A stretch of DNA of 64,000 nt from Paenibacillus tianjinensis (GTDB lineage: Bacteria > Bacillota > Bacilli > Paenibacillales > Paenibacillaceae): positions 496,001 through 560,000 of the forward strand of contig NZ_CP070969.1 in assembly GCF_017086365.1 (NCBI RefSeq), written 5' to 3'. This document shows, one piece after another, positions 1 to 7,484 of the stretch. The notes below the pieces were generated by a model, which saw only the letters and a program-made list of their open reading frames with translations, was not told the origin of the DNA and did not search any database. The position numbers and the translations under genes were made by a program. Each line of letters starts with the position of its first letter. Within the stretch, counting starts at the first letter, position 1.

Positions 1-1
1 G

Positions 2-463
2 ATCACCTACGGGCTGAACAGCATGACTCCGGCAGCCGGACCCGACAGCAGCGAAAGCGGCGGCTTCGGAGGCGGGGGCAGAAATAACCCTACCGGAGTG
101 AATGAGAATCTGCTGGCTTACCTGAAGGAGCATAACACCGGTGAACAATATCTGTTCGCAGCCATGGATTACGGAACAGCAGGTCCATATATCATTGACG
201 AAGGCGAGCAGGTAGTCATTCTGAACGGGTTCAACAACTCGGATGTACCTTATACGACCGACACCCTGAAGGCACTCGTTGAGAGCGGCAAAGTGAAGTA
301 TTTCCTCGTTACCAGCGGCGGTATGGGCGGCGGACGGGGCGGCGGCAACTCTGAGATTACCAGCTGGATCACGGAGAACGGTACAGCGGTGCCGTCAGCA
401 GATTGGCAGGGAACTGAAACAGGTGTAAATGGCGGGACGTTGTATGAAATTACACTTAACTGA
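2..463 (+). CDS. ArnT/YkcB-like membrane glycosyltransferase, C-terminal part
   Basis: The reading frame is open from the first bases of the window, so only the last about 153 residues are present and the start lies outside. The fragment has a Gly-rich linker near its beginning, then a compact domain with the motifs EQYLFAAMDYGTAGPYI and VKYFLVTSGGMGGG, and a second Gly-rich run. This is the pattern of the extracytoplasmic C-terminal domain of family-39 (PMT/ArnT-like) membrane glycosyltransferases of Bacillales, which move a sugar from a polyprenyl-phosphate carrier outside the membrane. A GtrB-like polyprenyl-phosphate sugar synthase follows after 55 bp, the usual partner. The membrane domain is not visible, so the assignment rests on this domain and the context. 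Confidence 0.7.
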   Translation: MTYGLNSMTPAAGPDSSESGGFGGGGRNNPTGVNENLLAYLKEHNTGEQYLFAAMDYGTAGPYIIDEGEQVVILNGFNNSDVPYTTDTLKALVESGKVKYFLVTSGGMGGGRGGGNSEITSWITENGTAVPSADWQGTETGVNGGTLYEITLN

Positions 464-474
464 TGGATGAACCT

Positions 475-508
475 AAGTACGAAGCAGTTATGACAAAACT
501 TTTTAGGA
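475..508 (+). repeat. Degenerate copy of the 64-bp repeat, upstream of the glycosyltransferase gene
   Basis: The stretch GTACGAAG ... TATGACAAAACTTTTT directly in front of the AGGAGG ribosome binding site matches, with a deletion, the sequence read on the minus strand in front of the flavoprotein gene at 4677 (GTACGAAG ... CTATGCTCACAAAACTTTT then AGGAGG). It is a shortened member of the family that forms the tandem array at 4695-4850. Confidence 0.5.
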
Positions 509-518
509 GGAGCTGCTC

Positions 519-1502
519 ATGAGTACCAACGTGCGCTATTCCGTAATAATACCGATGTTTAACGAGGAGGCAGTGATTCAGGAGACCTACCGGCGGATCA
601 AGAAAGTGATGGGAACGATAGGAGAATCCTATGAATTACTCTTTGTTAATGACGGCAGCACAGACAACTGTGCACAAATGATTGAGGAATACAGCTACTG
701 GGATGAGAGCGTGAAGCTAATCGATCTGTCCCGCAATTTCGGGCATCAAATCGCGATTACGGCCGGCATGGATTATTCCCTGGGCGATGCGGTGATCATA
801 ATCGATGCCGACCTGCAAGATCCGCCCGAGCTGATCCTGAAGATGATTGAGGAATGGAAAAAGGGTTACGAGGTCGTATACGCCAAACGCATCAAACGCA
901 ATGGAGAATCACTGTTCAAAAAATGGACGGCCAGCGTCTTCTACCGGATACTCCGGTATTCTACTGACATTTCCATTCCGGTCGATACCGGTGATTTCCG
1001 GCTTATTGACCGCAAGGTCTGTGATGAGCTCAAACGCCTGCCGGAGAAAAACCGGTTTGTACGCGGCCTGGTCAGCTGGGTAGGGTTCCGCCAGAAAGCG
1101 ATCGAATATGAGCGCGACGAACGGCTGGCCGGAGAGACCAAATACCCGCTTAAGCGCATGATTAAGCTGTCCCTGGACGGCATCACCTCTTTCTCATACA
1201 AACCGCTGAAGCTTGCGGGTTACCTGGGAGGTCTGCTGTCAGCCGGAGGTTTTCTATACCTTATGTATGTGCTCTACCTGGCGCTCTTTACGGACGCGGC
1301 CGTTAAGGGCTGGGCGTCCATGATCGGCATTACCTTAACCTTTAACGGGTTCGTCCTGATCATGCTGGGCATTCTGGGCGAATATGTCGGCCGGATCTAT
1401 GATGAGACCAAAGGCCGCCCGCTATACATTGTGCAGGAGTTTTATGGAGGCAGGGTGCAGAAGACCGTGCAGGAGCCCCAGGTAGCCCAGCTTAACAAAT
1501 AA
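519..1502 (+). CDS. GtrB/YkcC-like family 2 glycosyltransferase
   Basis: A 327-residue family-2 glycosyltransferase. It probably transfers a sugar from a nucleotide donor onto undecaprenyl phosphate at the cytoplasmic face of the membrane. The N-terminal GT-A domain starts with YSVIIPMFNEEAVI, has the nucleotide-binding segment FVNDGSTDN and the metal-site motif IIDADLQDPPEL. Two hydrophobic segments at about residues 232-255 and 268-292 are the C-terminal membrane anchors typical of GtrB/DPM1-like enzymes. AGGAGG at 505-510 sets the ATG. It follows the membrane glycosyltransferase end by 55 bp and the pair is probably one operon: this protein makes the lipid-linked sugar and the upstream protein uses it. 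The sugar cannot be read from sequence. Confidence 0.88.
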   Translation: MSTNVRYSVIIPMFNEEAVIQETYRRIKKVMGTIGESYELLFVNDGSTDNCAQMIEEYSYWDESVKLIDLSRNFGHQIAITAGMDYSLGDAVIIIDADLQDPPELILKMIEEWKKGYEVVYAKRIKRNGESLFKKWTASVFYRILRYSTDISIPVDTGDFRLIDRKVCDELKRLPEKNRFVRGLVSWVGFRQKAIEYERDERLAGETKYPLKRMIKLSLDGITSFSYKPLKLAGYLGGLLSAGGFLYLMYVLYLALFTDAAVKGWASMIGITLTFNGFVLIMLGILGEYVGRIYDETKGRPLYIVQEFYGGRVQKTVQEPQVAQLNK

Positions 1503-1524
1503 CTGCGGAGGGGAGCTGCCCGGC

Positions 1525-1686
1525 ATGAGGATCAGAAGAAATGTATCTGCAGCTGCTGCCGTATCTGTATTAGCTGCTCAGCAGCATAGACAATACCGGA
1601 GCAGATCCGCTGCGGTGGAGCCAGAGTTCAGCCGGAAGCGGCAGGATCTGCATGATGGTAAAGACTACTGGACAAGCAAGGCATAA
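1525..1686 (+). CDS. Doubtful small ORF, possible remnant
   Basis: A 53-codon frame starts at ATG 1525 behind CGGAGGGG. The first 18 residues (MRIRRNVSAAAAVSVLAA) look like the start of a signal peptide, but what follows is a charged, Gln/Arg-rich sequence without family resemblance. The frame ends just before the terminator at 1689. It could be the decayed 5' end of a secreted-protein gene or chance. I do not recognise it. Confidence 0.2.
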   Translation: MRIRRNVSAAAAVSVLAAQQHRQYRSRSAAVEPEFSRKRQDLHDGKDYWTSKA

Positions 1687-1688
1687 CC

Positions 1689-1745
1689 CAAAAGGCTATT
1701 CTGAATGGCTGGCTTGCGCCAAGCTCATTTGGAATAGCCTTTTTG
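1689..1745 (+). terminator. Intrinsic terminator of the glycosyltransferase operon
   Basis: The arms AAAAGGCTATTC and GAATAGCCTTTT pair perfectly. The loop holds a second small stem (GCTTG/CAAGC), and TTTTTG follows. It closes the operon that ends at 1502. Confidence 0.75.
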
Positions 1746-1840
1746 TCCCGGGATCCAGTTACATGGTATGGGTACGATAATTCGTTGTCAGGTGCTGAGT
1801 ATCGGATGCCGACGTATCCCAACAAAACTTCCGGTTTGTG

Positions 1841-2023
1841 TAACTGTATTTCTTGCAGTTATTAATGGTGATTTTAGGAGAATTGAGCTATAACTGCACT
1901 CTGTACAATTAATTCTTAAGAATTGCGCTCTTTAGTCCATTTTCCCAAATGTAACTGTACGAAGTGCAGCTATTTCTTCTACAGCCTTATAAAGAGGAGA
2001 AATAACTGTATAAAGTGCAATTA
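1841..2023. repeat. Four-copy 21-nt palindrome element, locus 1
   Basis: Four 21-nt imperfect palindromes begin at 1841, 1891, 1952 and 2003, each starting TAACTGYA and ending in a form of TGCARTTA. Start-to-start spacing is 50, 61 and 51 nt. Copies 1-2 have a pyrimidine-type centre (TTTCT, CTCT) and copies 3-4 a purine-type centre (GAA, AAA), so the whole block is roughly dyad-symmetric. The same arrangement is at 24649-24832. It lies between a terminator and the IS element and carries no gene. Confidence 0.8.
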
Positions 2024-2109
2024 GAGATCAAATCTAGCGGTTCATTTGTTGTTCGCTTAGGCTTCCAGTCCAACCGCATGCGGAATAATCCTCCCTCAGG
2101 GTACCCAAA

Positions 2110-2162
2110 GGGGCTGTCCCAAAAGCCATGAAATGGCTGCTTGGGATAGCCCCTGTTTTTTT
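2110..2162 (+). terminator. Terminator-like hairpin built on the IS left end
   Basis: The left inverted repeat GGGGCTGTCCCAA pairs with TTGGGATAGCCCC (2141-2153). An inner AGCCAT/ATGGCT stem lies between them and a run of seven T follows at 2156-2162. Transcription entering from the left would probably stop here before reaching the transposase gene. Confidence 0.65.
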
Positions 2163-2363
2163 AAGTAGGATCAACGTGAGCACTTGGGTGGACGCTCCGC
2201 GAACGGACCGTTGTTCCAATCGCTGTGCTCTCCAGATTTTTTTCATTCCCCTTAGCGGTGAAAATCCGGAGACCAAGGCGACCGCTGCCGCTTTTCCACA
2301 ATCGTTCCGTCCTCTCCGCTGTTTAAGCGGGAAATGGATCTACAATCTTTAAAAATCGCACAA

Positions 2364-2428
2364 AAAAGAAACCATCCTTTGGTAAAATGGAGTTACCACA
2401 CAACCATTTCAAAGGAGAGGTTTCTTTT
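2364..2428 (+). promoter_or_regulatory. Leader hairpin hiding the transposase ribosome binding site
   Basis: AAAAGAAACC (2364-2373) pairs with GGTTTCTTTT (2419-2428), and TCCTTT (2375-2380) pairs with AAAGGA (2411-2416). This gives a 16-bp stem with a small internal loop. The right arm contains the whole Shine-Dalgarno AAAGGAGAGG and the first two bases of the TTG start. A TATAAT-like TAAAAT lies in the loop at 2383-2388. Transcripts that begin upstream would fold and hide the start; one that begins inside the loop would not. Confidence 0.6.
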
Positions 2429-3986
2429 GTACATTCAATATACCATGGACCAACTTTGCTTGCCAATGGATCTGGAAGAAGATATTCCCGAAAACCACCT
2501 CGTTCGTGTCGTTAACGCAGCCGTCAATCGGCTAGACGACACCATCTTTGACGCTGCCTATCCCGGTGGCGGCCGTGACAGCTACCACCCTAAAATGCTC
2601 ACCAAAGTCATTATCTATGCGTATACGCAGCGCATTTATTCCTCCCGGCAAATCGCCAAAGCGGTCCGAGAAAACATTCCCTTCATGTGGCTAGCGGGAC
2701 GACAACGCCCGGATTTCCGCACGCTCAACCGCTTTCGTTCTCAGCGGATGAAGGACGTCCTAGAAATGGTATTTACCGCCGTGCTTCAGTTTCTGGCGGA
2801 CGAGAAATACATCTCCTTCGAGCATTATTTTGTAGATGGCACAAAAATAGAGGCAAATGCGAATCGCTATACCTTCGTGTGGGGTAAAGCCGTTAGTAAG
2901 CATAAAGCCAAGCTGCAAGAAAAGGTACATGCATTGTTTGCCGACATTGAGGCTGCAGAGAAACAAGAAGAACAGGAACACCGCGGCCAGGATCTGAGCG
3001 AACTTGGCGAGTCCGCCGAGATCGACAGTGAGAAACTTGAACAAATGACCCAGTCGTTAGAGTCGCAACTGCTGAAGAAGCCCAAGAACAAGCCATTGAA
3101 AAAAGCGGTTCGGAGGCTCCGTAAGGATCTGTTTCCGAGACTGCTGAAATATGAGCAATACCAAAACCTGCTCGGGGACCGAAACAGCTTTAGTAAGACG
3201 GACCCGGATGCCACCTTCATGCGGATGAAGGAAGATCACATGCGAAACGGTCAACTCAAACCCGGCTACAATGTACAGATCGGCACCGAAAACCAGTTTA
3301 TTTTGGCGTACAGTCTACACCAAAGACCGACGGATACGCGTTGTTTACAGCCGCACTTAGAAAAGGTGCGGCAGATCCTAGGGAGACTTCCGAGGGCGGT
3401 GATCGCGGATGCCGGCTACGGCAGTGAAGAAAATTATGCCTATTTGGAAAACGAACACGTGAAGGCCGTGGTCAAATACGGCAGCTACCACAAAGAAAAG
3501 AGCAAAGCGTGGAAAGAGAATATCGGAAAGATTGAGAACTGGACGTACGACGAAGCCGTGGATACATGGACATGCCCCGCCGGACAAACGCTGCATTTTC
3601 GCAAAGAAAGCAAGGAAACGTTAGAGAGTGGATATGAAATCCGAAAACGTCATTACCGTAGCCAGAGCTGCGTGGGCTGTCCACTGAAGGAAAGATGTAC
3701 GAAAGCCGAAGGAAATCGGGAAGTGGTTGTCAGTCTGGAACGACTGCGGTACCAGAAACAAGCTCGGGCAATTTTGCAAAGCGAGGAAGGCTTCACTTTG
3801 GCCGTACGTCGAATGACAGAACCAGAAAGTGTATTTGGACAACTAAAGAACAACCGGGGTTTCCGGCGGTTTCTGCTTCGCGGCATGGAAAAAGTGACGC
3901 TTGAAGTCGGATGGCTTTCCCTTGCCCACAATCTACTGAAGCAAGCTGCAAACGACCAAAAACGCAGAGCAGCGATCCTCCAATAA
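2427..3986 (+). CDS. IS1182-family DDE transposase
   Basis: I place the start at TTG 2427, which has AAAGGAGAGG six bases upstream and gives 519 residues beginning MYIQYTMDQLCLPMDLEE. A longer in-frame ATG at 2334 has no ribosome binding site. The N-terminal part has the DUF772-type segment (HPKMLTKVIIYAYTQRIYSS, PDFRTLNRFR). The likely catalytic triad is D in YFVDGTKIEAN, D in VIADAGYGSE and E in PESVFGQLKNNRGFRRF. A Cys cluster (CPAG ... CVGCPLKERC) before the last acidic residue is usual in this family. There is no frameshift or internal stop, so the enzyme looks active. It catalyses cut-and-paste or copy transposition of the surrounding element. Confidence 0.92.
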   Translation: MYIQYTMDQLCLPMDLEEDIPENHLVRVVNAAVNRLDDTIFDAAYPGGGRDSYHPKMLTKVIIYAYTQRIYSSRQIAKAVRENIPFMWLAGRQRPDFRTLNRFRSQRMKDVLEMVFTAVLQFLADEKYISFEHYFVDGTKIEANANRYTFVWGKAVSKHKAKLQEKVHALFADIEAAEKQEEQEHRGQDLSELGESAEIDSEKLEQMTQSLESQLLKKPKNKPLKKAVRRLRKDLFPRLLKYEQYQNLLGDRNSFSKTDPDATFMRMKEDHMRNGQLKPGYNVQIGTENQFILAYSLHQRPTDTRCLQPHLEKVRQILGRLPRAVIADAGYGSEENYAYLENEHVKAVVKYGSYHKEKSKAWKENIGKIENWTYDEAVDTWTCPAGQTLHFRKESKETLESGYEIRKRHYRSQSCVGCPLKERCTKAEGNREVVVSLERLRYQKQARAILQSEEGFTLAVRRMTEPESVFGQLKNNRGFRRFLLRGMEKVTLEVGWLSLAHNLLKQAANDQKRRAAILQ

Positions 3987-4109
3987 CAGGAGAATCGCTA
4001 CATTGTTGACGTTTTTCGGTTTTGAATAATGAAAAGGGTCTGTCTCTACTCGAAAAAATCTACTTATGGGACAGCCTCTTACTGCGCAAACAGCAGCAAA
4101 CGTAATGAA

Positions 4110-4677
4110 TTATGCCTTCAGTAAATCGTGGTCCACATATCGGGCGCCGTTCAGCTCACTGATAATGTTAATGGCCACCTTCGCGCCATCACCGGCAGTG
4201 ATAATTGCATGTACACTGACTCCGGCCACGGTTCCCGCTGCCCAAATGCCATCAATATTGGTTTTGCCTTCCGCATTCACCGCAACCACAGTTTTGATTC
4301 TCGGCTCTGTACCGTCTTTGGTCTCCACGCCCGCCTTAGCAGCGAGATCCGTCAGTACGCCTGTAGCCAGGATCACATGCTTCGCTTCATAGGTTGCGCC
4401 GCTTTCGCTCTCAATAACTATACCTTCGCTGCCCGCAGTAAGATTCACGGCCTGATCGTTCACAAGCTCCGCTCCGAATTTAACGGCCTGCTTATGTCCG
4501 GTTTCTACGAGGTCCGGGCCGCCGATTTCAGCGATTCCGTAGAAGTTCTCATACCAGCCTCTGCGGGTCATGCCCTTGTCGTTATCGATCAAGAGCGTTT
4601 TTTTTGCCCGCTTTGGCGGCAAACAGGGCGGCACTTGCACCGGCAGGACCGGCTCCGATAATTGCAATTTCATACAT
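4110..4677 (-). pseudogene. Small thioredoxin-reductase-like flavoprotein, frameshifted at an 8-A tract
   Basis: Reading from ATG 4677 behind AGGAGG gives MYEIAIIGAGPAGASAALF, a perfect FAD-binding GxGxxG start. It then runs into eight A residues (T8 on the plus strand, 4598-4605) and a stop soon after. One base fewer joins it in frame to TLLIDNDKGMTRRGWYENFYG and onward to the family C-terminus (GIWAAGTVAGVSVHAI). The joined protein would have 188 residues, far shorter than thioredoxin reductase (about 310). It has the FAD segments but no NADPH domain and no CxxC. It is otherwise undamaged, which fits a recent mutation, a slippery tract or a sequencing error as well as a true pseudogene. The histidine kinase gene lies upstream on the same strand. 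Confidence 0.75.
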
Positions 4678-4694
4678 GGATTGCGACCTCCTAA

Positions 4695-4850
4695 AAGTTT
4701 TGTGAGCATAGCTTCCTGACTAATCTTCGTACAAAACTCACTCCGAAAGCATATGCTTAAGTTTTGTGAGCATAGCTTCCCTACTAATCTTCGTACAAAA
4801 CTCGCTCCTAAAGCATATGCTTAAGTTTTGTGAGCATAGCTTCCTGCTTA
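4695..4850. repeat. 64-bp tandem repeat, 2.4 copies
   Basis: Units start at 4695, 4759 and 4823 (the last partial), each beginning AAGTTTTGTGAGCATAGCTT. Each full unit carries an inverted repeat AGTTTTGT / ACAAAACT and the palindrome AAGCATATGCTT at its end. Copies differ at only a few positions. The array fills the gap between the kinase stop and the flavoprotein start and ends next to the latter's ribosome binding site, so it lies in that gene's leader. Confidence 0.88.
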
Positions 4851-4882
4851 CTATTATAACGTTGATTACAGCTTATTAGCTA

Positions 4883-6523
4883 CTAATCCAATAGACACGG
4901 TAAGGTAATATTGAAGCTTGTGCCTTCACCCGGTGTACTCTCGACGCTGATTGTTCCGTCATGCGCCTCGACAATCGATTGGGTAATCGACAAGCCGAGG
5001 CCGGATCCGCCGTATTTCCGCGTGCGCGACGAATCGCTGCGGTAGAACCGTTCAAAAACATGGGGGATATGCTCAGCCGAGATGCCGCTTCCGTTATCCC
5101 GAACGGTAAGCTTCGCTTCCGAATTCCGGGCGTGCAGCGAAATATGGATTCTGCCTTTTTCGGTATCCGTATGTTGTACGGCATTATGGAATAGATTAAG
5201 AATGACTTGTTTGATTTTGTCGGAGTCAACCTTTCCGTTAATCCCGGGTGAAATATCAAAGGTAACCTTACGGTCACCGGCAAGCACCAGCAGCTGCGGC
5301 TTCATTTCATCGATGACTTCGTCCAGCGGCAGCTGTCTGACCCTGAGCTGGGGAGCTCCATCCATTCGGGCCAGCAGCAGGAGATCCTCAACCAGCTTGT
5401 TGATCCGCTTCGATTCGCCGTGCATGCTCGTCAGCGCATTGTAGAGCTGCTCCCTGTTATCGGCAGCTCCGCGCAGCAGCACCTCCAGGAAGCCGTGAAT
5501 CGAGGTGAGCGGCGTCCGCAGCTCGTGGGAGGCATCTGCGGCAAACCGCCGCATCTGTTCTTTGGCTTCACGCTCATTATGAAAGGAGATTTCCAGCCGC
5601 TCGAGCATCCCGTTGAAGGATTGGGAAAGCTTGTCGATCTCCATTTGTCCCTGATCCACGGGAAAGCGGACGTCCAGATTACCGGCATCGATCCGCTGCG
5701 CCGCCTCGCCCATATTGGATAAAGGCACTAATGTTTTGCGCAGCGCAGGCAGATACAGGAATAAGCCGGCGAGCAAAGCCACTACCGACAAGGCGGCAAA
5801 AATAAGCAGCTGCTGCAGGATTACATCCTTCAGCGGTCCCGTCTCCACACTCATCTGCAGCAGGATTCTGTTTCCGCCGGGTCTTCCCAGATCCATGAAG
5901 ACTGCCAGATGCTGGCTTCCGTCCGTGGAGGTAATCAGCTTGTATTTTCCCTTGGCCTTACCCGTTGTGTGGTCCAGCAGCTCATCGTATTCCTCATTGC
6001 TCAGCCGCGGGGCAGCAGACTCGGACAGGGTGTCCTGCTGCAGATCCTTAAACGTGCCGTCTGAGCTGTATACAGCGATTGTGGTATGAGCGTCAAGCAG
6101 CAGCGGGCGTCTGTTCTCTCCCGTCCGCTGATTTCCCGGATTTTCGCCCGGCAGTCCGCCGATGTTGCCTCCCCCGTTCTCTCCCGGCATAGGTGAGCCT
6201 TGGCTGCTGGATGTACTGCCAGAGGCGGTGGTGTCAGCGCTTGGCGGACTATTCTGCGGTCCTGCGTTGTTCAGATTGTCAGGATATATTCCCGCATTCC
6301 GGGAATATAGCATATAAAAAAAATCACGCGGCACGGAATGCAGCTGGGTCTCCATAGATTCAGCCCTGTTGCTGTAGATGAAATTGCGCATCAGCACATA
6401 TTGCAGTACTCCGATGAGCAGGAGAAGCACGGATAAAATAAGCAGTGAAGTGGCAAGCAGCTGCTTACGCAGGGAGCGAGGTGCGGAATGTCTGCGGAAC
6501 AGGCCAGACAGGCGGGCAATCAT
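4883..6523 (-). CDS. Membrane sensor histidine kinase (two-component system)
   Basis: The 546-residue protein has a membrane helix at about 21-45 and an extracytoplasmic domain to about 235. That domain includes a Ser/Gly/Pro/Asn-rich low-complexity stretch at about 85-140. A second helix lies at 236-260, followed by HAMP and then the dimerisation domain with the phosphorylated His in ASHELRTPLT (about H333). The ATPase core shows NLFHNAVQHT, DNGSGIS, FERFYRSD and GGSGLGLSI. The start overlaps the stop of the response regulator as ATGA, so the two are translationally coupled. It presumably senses an envelope signal and phosphorylates the partner regulator; the signal is unknown. The low-complexity loop is typical of surface-exposed sensors in Paenibacillus and argues against a tight ligand pocket in that part. 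Confidence 0.93.
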   Translation of the reverse strand: MIARLSGLFRRHSAPRSLRKQLLATSLLILSVLLLLIGVLQYVLMRNFIYSNRAESMETQLHSVPRDFFYMLYSRNAGIYPDNLNNAGPQNSPPSADTTASGSTSSSQGSPMPGENGGGNIGGLPGENPGNQRTGENRRPLLLDAHTTIAVYSSDGTFKDLQQDTLSESAAPRLSNEEYDELLDHTTGKAKGKYKLITSTDGSQHLAVFMDLGRPGGNRILLQMSVETGPLKDVILQQLLIFAALSVVALLAGLFLYLPALRKTLVPLSNMGEAAQRIDAGNLDVRFPVDQGQMEIDKLSQSFNGMLERLEISFHNEREAKEQMRRFAADASHELRTPLTSIHGFLEVLLRGAADNREQLYNALTSMHGESKRINKLVEDLLLLARMDGAPQLRVRQLPLDEVIDEMKPQLLVLAGDRKVTFDISPGINGKVDSDKIKQVILNLFHNAVQHTDTEKGRIHISLHARNSEAKLTVRDNGSGISAEHIPHVFERFYRSDSSRTRKYGGSGLGLSITQSIVEAHDGTISVESTPGEGTSFNITLPCLLD

Positions 6524-7206
6524 AACAGGTCCACCCGGTACCCTGCACCGCGCAGCGTGCGGATAATCCGGTGCTCCTTATCGCCGAGCTTCTCACGGAG
6601 GGAACGGATATAGACCTCGACGATATTTTCTTCCCCACCGAAATCATAGCCCCATATCTTGTCCAGAATCATCGGTTTGCTCAGCACGAGACCGTGGTTG
6701 ATGACCAGATATTGCAGCAGCTCATATTCGGTAGGGGAAAGCTCCAGGACCTCGTCCCTGTGGCGGATTTCTTTGCGTCTGCCGTCAATCCGGAACGGGC
6801 CGCAGCGGACTTCCCCGAGCAGTCCGGGAAACTGATTCCGCAGCCGGGCCTGTATCCGGGCCAGCAGCTCATCGAAGCTGAATGGCTTAACCATGTAATC
6901 GTCGGCGCCGATGGACAGGCCTTTGACGCGGTCATCGACTTCGTCTTTGGCCGTGAGCATAATTACGGCAATTTCGGTTTCTTCTGACCGGAGGTAGCGG
7001 CAGACCTCGAATCCGTCCATGCCCGGCATCATCACATCCAGGATTGCCACATGAGGCTTGAAATCGGCAGCAATGGCGATTGCGCTCGCCCCGTCGGGGG
7101 CAGTTTTTACTTCAAAGCCTTCGTTGATTAATCCCAGTTCCAGGAACTGGAGTATATGAGGCTCGTCATCAACGAGCAAGAGTCGTACACCTTGGGCAGC
7201 TTTCAT
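6520..7206 (-). CDS. OmpR/PhoB-family response regulator
   Basis: The receiver domain shows the acidic pair in LLVDDEP, the phosphoacceptor Asp in AILDVMMPGMDG (about D57), Thr in IMLTAKD and the conserved Lys in DYMVKPFS. A winged-helix DNA-binding domain follows (LSPTEYELLQYLVINHGLV ... VEVYIRSLREKLG). A longer ATG at 7221 exists, but its sequence ATGGAGGT is itself the ribosome binding site. The start is therefore the second of two adjacent ATGs (7209 or 7206); 7206 has the better spacing and gives 228 residues. It is first gene of the regulator-kinase pair. Targets are not evident, though the flavoprotein gene downstream of the kinase could be one. Confidence 0.93.
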   Translation of the reverse strand: MKAAQGVRLLLVDDEPHILQFLELGLINEGFEVKTAPDGASAIAIAADFKPHVAILDVMMPGMDGFEVCRYLRSEETEIAVIMLTAKDEVDDRVKGLSIGADDYMVKPFSFDELLARIQARLRNQFPGLLGEVRCGPFRIDGRRKEIRHRDEVLELSPTEYELLQYLVINHGLVLSKPMILDKIWGYDFGGEENIVEVYIRSLREKLGDKEHRIIRTLRGAGYRVDLL

Positions 7207-7412
7207 CATAAGGACCTCCATTTACAGTAACAGATAGCTATATTATGACACACCAGATTGAATGTTTGCTGAATGTGAATTCTTTATGGCCGGAGATTAG
7301 AAAAGATCGTTCATGGTTAATCATTATGGTTAATCTATATATACAGAATAGGAATGTCATTTTTAGGGGAAATAGTTGGAATTTTAACTTTTTGTGCTTG
7401 TAATAAAGGGTT

Positions 7413-7441
7413 TTGACGGCGGGCCTAGAACAATTTACAAT
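7413..7441 (+). promoter_or_regulatory. Sigma-A promoter of the glycogen operon
   Basis: TTGACG (7413-7418), a 17-bp spacer and TACAAT (7436-7441) give a near-consensus promoter with a start expected near 7448. It is the only good promoter upstream of glgC. Confidence 0.75.
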
Positions 7442-7452
7442 AGGGATACTAC

Positions 7453-7484
7453 CCGGATTGTTTAAGACTTTTTAACCAGTCCGG
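7453..7484 (+). promoter_or_regulatory. Hairpin at the start of the glg leader
   Basis: CCGGATTG pairs with CAGTCCGG (one G-U pair) across an AT-rich loop, only a few bases after the expected transcription start. No T-run follows, so it is not a plain terminator. It may stabilise the long leader or be a control element. Confidence 0.4.

Larger units (their letters stand above)
1503..2109. other. Intergenic region between the glycosyltransferase operon and the IS element
   Basis: About 600 bp without a convincing gene. It holds a doubtful 53-codon frame, a strong intrinsic terminator and the first four-copy palindromic repeat element. The IS left end follows immediately. The region is visibly AT-richer from 1830 to 2030 than the flanking genes. 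Confidence 0.6.
2110..4078 (+). mobile_element. IS1182-family insertion sequence, apparently complete
   Basis: The element is about 1.97 kb and is bounded by imperfect terminal inverted repeats. The left end GGGGCTGTCCCAAAAG (2110-2125) and the reverse complement of the right end, GAGGCTGTCCCATAAG (4063-4078), agree at 14 of 16 positions. Inside is one full-length transposase gene. No clear target duplication flanks the repeats, which is not unusual for this family. The right end lies 31 bp past the stop codon of the convergent flavoprotein gene. The exact outer base of each end is uncertain by a few nucleotides. Confidence 0.85.

Noticed and set aside
1841..2023. CRISPR array in the palindromic element
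   Set aside because: Only four copies, unequal spacing, repeats degenerate and without cas genes; the same layout elsewhere points to a dispersed repeat.
3990..4040. Outward promoter at the IS right end (TTGACG then TAATGA)
   Set aside because: The spacer is 15 bp and the -10 is poor; it would read antisense into the flavoprotein gene and I cannot support it.
4695..4850. CRISPR array
   Set aside because: The repeat is a head-to-tail 64-bp unit with no unique spacers between copies.
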